Assembly: GCA_030673735.1 (NCBI GenBank)
Contig: DAOVIK010000050.1
Span: 1-9,329 of the forward strand
Length of the DNA: 9,329 nucleotides
Source: Anaerolineae bacterium
Lineage (GTDB): Bacteria; Chloroflexota; Anaerolineae; Anaerolineales; E44-bin32
Direction of reading: 5' to 3'
In this document: positions 6,261 through 9,329 of the stretch, piece by piece
Numbering within the stretch: position 1 is the first letter of the stretch
Layout of the letters: each line of letters starts with the position of its first letter
The notes under the pieces: model-generated
What the model saw: only the letters and a program-made list of their open reading frames with translations
What the model was told of the DNA's origin: nothing
Databases searched by the model: none
Translations under genes and position numbers: made by a program

Positions 6261-9119
6261 TCAGTCCCGGATATCGAACTGCAGACGGAGGGAAAGGATT
6301 TCGTGCGGGCCAATCTTGGCTCGCAGTTGATGCGCATCTTTGATGCGAAGCTCAGAGAGAGGCATTTCGTCGAGGCGAACCTGCCATGCCGCCGCGAGCG
6401 GCAGAACCGTTCGAAGATGGGCATGCGCGGATTCCCCGCTCAAGTTGACGATGCGGACGATCAATCCATCGCCATCCTCGGCGGTTTTCACACAAGAGAG
6501 ATGAAGCTCCGGAGGATCGATGGACAGCAGTGATGCCTGGGGAGGGATCTTGCCCGGATGAATTTGGCTGGCAACCGCGCGCATGCGGGATTGAAAGGCT
6601 TCGGCTTGGGCGCGTGCATCGAACATCGAGCCGCTGTAGGGGATCAGACTGAGATGGAACGTGTGCATGTCGGGGGATTGGCCGCCGGGCACAGGCAGCT
6701 TCGGTCCGGCGCCACCATTGCGTGTAGCCAAATCATCAAGCGAGAGCCAGCCAAAACAGCGCAGAAGCGTGATGGCGATCAGACCTTGCTCCGAGACGCT
6801 GGCCTCGCGCAAGCCACGCGAGGCTACCATCAAACCCTGACCACTATCGCCGGCGGCGACGAAATGGCGCATCGGACGCTCAAGCGCGGGTTGCTCGGCC
6901 CAGTCGTCTTCTCTGGGTTGGATGGCCGTCGATCTGCGCACGATTTCGAAATGGCCATCGAAGTCGGCTTCTTCAACCGGGAAGGGCAGAGGGATCAAGA
7001 CGCGCAGGCGATGGTCTTCGACCGTGTTATCCAGCTCGATGGTCACATCGGCGCGCGGCACGCCCTTGAGCAGGGATGCGCGCACGGTGATGGGGAGCTG
7101 CCTGCTTTGTGGCAAACGGGCGTCTCGGTCATCCGACAGGCCGATGGGAAGCCGCATGGCGTAGTCCACTTCAAGCGACAATCCGAGAGGGTCTTCGAAG
7201 CGTCGAATGACGGGGGTTACGTGCGGCTGCTCGATGGCCTCGTCACCTTCCAGCGGGCAGAAGGTATAGCTGTCTCCCCTGTCCCCTTGATCGCTAAGCC
7301 GCAGTAATCCCGGAAGGGTCAAACCCGTCGCCTTATCCATCAGCGTGAATGTGCCGTCGTGGGCGACGGTCAAGCGAAGGTGTTCGTTCTCGATTGTGTT
7401 GCCCGCTCTCTCGATCTGATCCGGAGAAGGCTTGGAAGCCGGCCGCAGCGCCAAGGAGCGGTATCCATGTGCGGGCACGTCCGAAGCCAGCATCTTCACG
7501 CTCACGATGGTGGGGAAGCGCGCCTGCAGGTGGTAGCTCTCGATGGAGTCGTCCTCGAGAAGACGCTGCACGGCGTTCCATCCTTCCTGAAGCGTCTGCG
7601 GATCCGGTTCTTCGATCTCGGAGAGAACCACGTCGATCATGGCCTGATCATCTTGCTTGGATGCGGCCACGGACTGAATGGCGACGCCCATCACCTGACC
7701 ATCCTGGGCCATGGCCAGCATGTCGCGCAGGCCATCAGCGTCGAGTTCCAGATCGGCCATCGGGCGAGCCTGGCGATCGGCGATGCGAAAGGGAACCGCG
7801 TTCCCAGCTTCATCGACGATCTCGAAGGGATCTATCCCGGCGGGGAGTTCGAGTTCTGCGGTGGCAAAATCGGTAAGTGGTCCCGAGATGGGATTGAAGA
7901 CCACCAGGGCGGCTTCTGCTCCAACAGCGCTGAGGGACGATGTATCAACGGTATCTGCCAGCGAGGTCAAACTCTGGCGCGTGATCTCTTCCCCGATCTG
8001 TTCGACGCGATCGAATCGGGTTCGCATCTCTTCATGCACCTGGTCGATCGAACAACCGCAGATCGAATCATGAGGGTGGCACTGCATGAGCAGGCGCCAG
8101 GCGTTATCCAGCAGCTCCGATGGTTGGCGTATGCGCGGCGCGCTCAGAAGTCCGGTCCAAACCGCCTCGTCCGGTTCTTGCGCGCAAAGAATCTCTGCCC
8201 ATGATGAAAACGGTTCGGCCCAGCGTTCGAGGAGCGTCTCGCACTCGTTGTTGCGCTGCTTGATCCATACGCGGCTGGATAGCACGCCCGGCAGCAGATG
8301 GTGGCGCTTGGGATCGCGCAATTCTCCGCGGACGATGGGCAGATCAAGCTCCTTGGCATGGATTTCCTCGATGAGCGCATGAATGTAGGCGGGCAAGGTC
8401 GAGAACACCAAGTTGTCGTCATCATCTGCGTAATCCGCGATCAGGGACGCCATCTCAACCTGCGGCTCCTGATGATCGGTGCCGTTGAGCAGCAGCAGAT
8501 GGTCGCTGGCGGTATGCGGCAGCAGTGAGTCACGACGCTCCGCGATGAACTCGGCGAAACGCTGCGCTTCAGTAGGTGCTCTGCAGGCGTTGTCGTATCC
8601 GTCACGCAGGTACGCGGTCAGAACCCGCGACCCATCCGGCGATTCCCACCAGATCTCACAGGGCTCGTCCGACAAGCCGCGACGAAATGCGGCGATCTCG
8701 ATGCCGAAGCCGTGCAGAATCTGCGGCATCTGGCCGATGTGTCCAAATGGATCGGGCATGTAGCCGGTGTTCATGCGGTCGCCAAAACGGGCGCTATCTT
8801 TGGCGCCTTGCAGTAGATTGCGCACGAGCGATTCGGGACTTACCAGGAACTCATCCGGGAGGACGTACCAGGGGCCGATCAAGAGTCGACCCGACCGCAC
8901 ATGTTCCTTGATCTGTTCCTCGCGATCGGGCCGGATTTCGAGGTAGTCATTGAGGATGATCGTCTGGCCATCCAGCGTGAAGTGTTTGAAGCGCGGTTCT
9001 TGCTCGAAGATGCCAAGCAGGAGATCGACAAGATGGACCAACCGCATGCGAGTGACCTCAAACGTCAGGTACCACTCTCGATCCCAGTGGGTATGAGGCA
9101 CGAAGTGCAACGTGGGCAT
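6261..9119 (-). CDS. Glycoside hydrolase family 38 (alpha-mannosidase or mannosylglycerate hydrolase type)
   Basis: This 952-residue zinc-dependent retaining alpha-mannosidase-family enzyme has no signal peptide, so it is probably cytoplasmic. By analogy with characterised family members, the zinc ligands would be H11 and D13 (in HTHWDREW), D123 (in MPDPFGHIGQMPQIL; also the expected nucleophile) and H350 (in CHPHDSICG). Other hallmarks are LLLLNGTDHQEPQ (208-220), a helical domain (about 285-390), and C-terminal beta domains with DRGDSYTF (613-620), a motif shared with E. coli MngB-type enzymes. MngB is somewhat shorter at about 880 residues. Substrate could be mannosides from glycans or mannosylglycerate; sequence alone does not decide. 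I chose the ATG at 9119, with GAGGG five bases upstream; the frame extends to a TTG at 9152 that lacks a ribosome site. A rhodanese gene ends 63 bases upstream. Confidence 0.93.
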   Translation of the reverse strand: MPTLHFVPHTHWDREWYLTFEVTRMRLVHLVDLLLGIFEQEPRFKHFTLDGQTIILNDYLEIRPDREEQIKEHVRSGRLLIGPWYVLPDEFLVSPESLVRNLLQGAKDSARFGDRMNTGYMPDPFGHIGQMPQILHGFGIEIAAFRRGLSDEPCEIWWESPDGSRVLTAYLRDGYDNACRAPTEAQRFAEFIAERRDSLLPHTASDHLLLLNGTDHQEPQVEMASLIADYADDDDNLVFSTLPAYIHALIEEIHAKELDLPIVRGELRDPKRHHLLPGVLSSRVWIKQRNNECETLLERWAEPFSSWAEILCAQEPDEAVWTGLLSAPRIRQPSELLDNAWRLLMQCHPHDSICGCSIDQVHEEMRTRFDRVEQIGEEITRQSLTSLADTVDTSSLSAVGAEAALVVFNPISGPLTDFATAELELPAGIDPFEIVDEAGNAVPFRIADRQARPMADLELDADGLRDMLAMAQDGQVMGVAIQSVAASKQDDQAMIDVVLSEIEEPDPQTLQEGWNAVQRLLEDDSIESYHLQARFPTIVSVKMLASDVPAHGYRSLALRPASKPSPDQIERAGNTIENEHLRLTVAHDGTFTLMDKATGLTLPGLLRLSDQGDRGDSYTFCPLEGDEAIEQPHVTPVIRRFEDPLGLSLEVDYAMRLPIGLSDDRDARLPQSRQLPITVRASLLKGVPRADVTIELDNTVEDHRLRVLIPLPFPVEEADFDGHFEIVRRSTAIQPREDDWAEQPALERPMRHFVAAGDSGQGLMVASRGLREASVSEQGLIAITLLRCFGWLSLDDLATRNGGAGPKLPVPGGQSPDMHTFHLSLIPYSGSMFDARAQAEAFQSRMRAVASQIHPGKIPPQASLLSIDPPELHLSCVKTAEDGDGLIVRIVNLSGESAHAHLRTVLPLAAAWQVRLDEMPLSELRIKDAHQLRAKIGPHEILSLRLQFDIRD

Positions 9120-9182
9120 GGGAACCCTCAGTGTTTGATTGCTCTGCGCCAAACGGAAAACGCGCAGGTGTGCAATGCCGTT

Positions 9183-9329
9183 CTAGTTGGGATTCGCGCT
9201 CTGATCCGGAAGATCGGGTGAATCAGGATCGCCGACCGCGATCGGGCGAGTGGGGTCAGCGATCCACTCTGACCACGATCCCGCGTAGAGGCGCCCGCCG
9301 CTCAGGCCGATGTGTTCCATTGCAAGCAA
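9183..9329 (-). CDS. Thiosulfate sulfurtransferase (rhodanese), C-terminal end only
   Basis: Reading the minus strand from the window edge gives 48 residues before a TAG stop: LLAMEHIGLSGGRLYAGSWS followed by EWIADPTRP and a short acidic, proline-containing tail. The YAGSWSEW segment after an alpha-helix is characteristic of the C-terminal end of two-domain rhodaneses, which move sulfane sulfur from thiosulfate or 3-mercaptopyruvate to an acceptor. The catalytic cysteine loop would lie just beyond the edge and cannot be checked. The gene is upstream of the GH38 gene in the same direction, 63 bases away, so the two may share a transcript. No clear promoter is seen in that gap. Confidence 0.85.
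   Translation of the reverse strand: MLAMEHIGLSGGRLYAGSWSEWIADPTRPIAVGDPDSPDLPDQSANPN

Noticed and set aside
6114..6533. 139-codon plus-strand frame across the convergent gap
   Set aside because: More than half overlaps the GH38 C-terminus in antisense, it has no clear ribosome site, and it runs through the palindromes.
6558..8204. Two long plus-strand open frames inside the GH38 gene (6558-7307 and 7359-8204)
   Set aside because: They lie opposite well-matched GH38 sequence, contain no recognisable motifs, and reflect codon bias of the true strand.
9120..9152. TTG start adding 11 residues to the GH38 protein
   Set aside because: No Shine-Dalgarno sequence precedes it, whereas GAGGG lies five bases before the ATG at 9119, just ahead of the conserved HTHWD motif.

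Overview
The window looks like ordinary bacterial chromosome, about 60% GC by eye and densely coded. No tRNA, rRNA, CRISPR array, insertion sequence or phage gene was recognised. An F-type ATP synthase operon ending in atpD-atpC, a Rex redox repressor, ATP-binding-type epsilon subunit motifs, GTG starts and clear Shine-Dalgarno sequences fit a Gram-positive-like or Chloroflexota-type bacterium. Chloroflexota is my best guess, but it is an inference from overall protein flavour and is not proven.

Layout. (1) Positions 1-2151, plus strand: the 3' part of atpD, then atpC and an mreB-family gene only 5 bases later, probably one transcript. (2) Positions 2152-2239: a hairpin between the convergent mreB and rex genes, best read as a rex terminator. 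(3) Positions 2240-2983: rex on the minus strand, with a good promoter and a candidate Rex operator over its -10 box. (4) Positions 2984-6002, plus strand: obgE, nadD and a major-facilitator exporter whose reading frames overlap, so they are almost certainly one operon diverging from rex. (5) Positions 6003-6260: a non-coding convergent gap with two nearly identical GC-rich palindromes. (6) Positions 6261-9329, minus strand: a GH38 alpha-mannosidase-family enzyme preceded by the 3' end of a rhodanese gene.

How the genes fit together. The first block combines energy conservation with an actin-like protein. The middle block pairs a sensor of the NADH/NAD+ ratio (Rex) with a ribosome-assembly GTPase and an NAD biosynthesis enzyme (NadD), so Rex could influence the divergent operon. 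The last block is catabolic or accessory.

The most notable points are: the mreB-family protein has lost the usual acidic and threonine residues of its second phosphate motif while keeping the rest of the fold; a Rex-type operator sits exactly on the rex -10 box; the tetranucleotide GATC is roughly four times more frequent than base composition predicts; and a twin palindrome resembles a dispersed repeat. I found no clear sign of a wholly new multi-gene system.
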